Of a stretch of DNA of 64,000 nucleotides, positions 63,995 to 64,000 are shown one piece after another; position 1 is the stretch's first letter; every line of letters begins with the position of its first letter. Made by a program: the position numbers and the translations under genes. Origin of the DNA: Dongia deserti (GTDB lineage Bacteria; Pseudomonadota; Alphaproteobacteria; Dongiales; Dongiaceae); assembly GCF_003574735.1 (NCBI RefSeq), contig NZ_QORW01000010.1, positions 182,061 to 246,060 on the forward strand, read 5' to 3'. The notes beneath the pieces are model-generated. The model had not been told where the DNA came from. It did not search any database and saw nothing but the letters and a program-made list of their open reading frames with translations.

Positions 63995-64000
63995 AGCATC

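Overview
The window is GC-rich and densely packed. It looks like a chromosomal catabolic region of a soil-type alphaproteobacterium (Hyphomicrobiales or Rhodospirillales grade). That placement is inferred from gene content and was not tested: many ABC uptake operons each paired with its own regulator, a heteromeric glycerol-type ABC importer, Pot- and Dpp-type importers, FAH, P450 and DUF1028 genes, and a set of ketone-body genes. I saw no tRNA, rRNA, CRISPR array or intact transposase.

Layout. (1) 1-4.3 kb: part of a sugar/polyol uptake operon (MalG- and MalF-type permeases, an SDR dehydrogenase, a SorC regulator), divergent from an AraM-type glycerol-1-phosphate dehydrogenase homologue; a TTGACA-TT-TGTCAA inverted repeat lies between them. 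(2) 4.4-4.8 kb: a DUF805 membrane protein broken by one base. (3) 5.0-18.7 kb: a long leftward cluster. A GntR/FCD regulator is followed by a complete importer with two unequal ATPases, a four-helix accessory protein, a PEP-hydrolase-like TIM barrel, a DJ-1/PfpI protein, an AraC regulator with a PAS-like domain, an epimerase-like TIM barrel, a Tm-1-like ATP-binding protein, a tandem SRPBCC protein and an SDR. The two halves of the plant Tm-1 protein architecture occur here as separate genes of one cluster. (4) 18.9-28.9 kb: an alpha/beta hydrolase, a frameshifted TauD-type dioxygenase, a DUF1028 protein, and a peptide importer (SBP, B, C and fused D-F) with an S9 peptidase inserted in the operon. 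(5) 29.1-36.1 kb: a duplicated regulatory region with two wHTH-TolB-TPR regulators, one truncated cyclase-TolB protein, DoxX and an NmrA-like SDR, plus three copies of a leader whose terminal hairpin covers the Shine-Dalgarno. (6) 36.1-40.1 kb: cupin, SDR, acetoacetate decarboxylase, DUF3734 patatin and 3-hydroxybutyrate dehydrogenase. (7) 40.3-52.3 kb: an eight-gene leftward operon joining homoprotocatechuate-type meta-cleavage enzymes (ALDH, class III extradiol dioxygenase, FAH protein) to an Adc-like enzyme, a P450, a glutamine-synthetase-like ligase, a ferredoxin and a ferredoxin reductase. It is next to a MarR regulator, an APC permease and a second, frameshifted P450. The same 18-bp palindromic sequence precedes both the operon and the permease. 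(8) 52.3-55.4 kb: an AT-richer degenerate junction with a DUF262 fragment, a guaA-3'-end-like sequence and decayed DUF1028, RidA and flavin monooxygenase genes. (9) 55.4-62.4 kb: a PotABCD-type importer, a histamine/trimethylamine-dehydrogenase-family enzyme and a divergent LuxR-type regulator. (10) 62.4-64 kb: mostly non-coding, with one PCD-like/VOC fusion protein and a strong hairpin at the right edge.

The most novel-looking parts are the P450/ligase/meta-cleavage operon with its paired operator, the amine importer plus dehydrogenase operon whose active-site residues look like histamine dehydrogenase, and the split Tm-1-type cluster. Functions are inferred from motifs and neighbours; no database search was possible.
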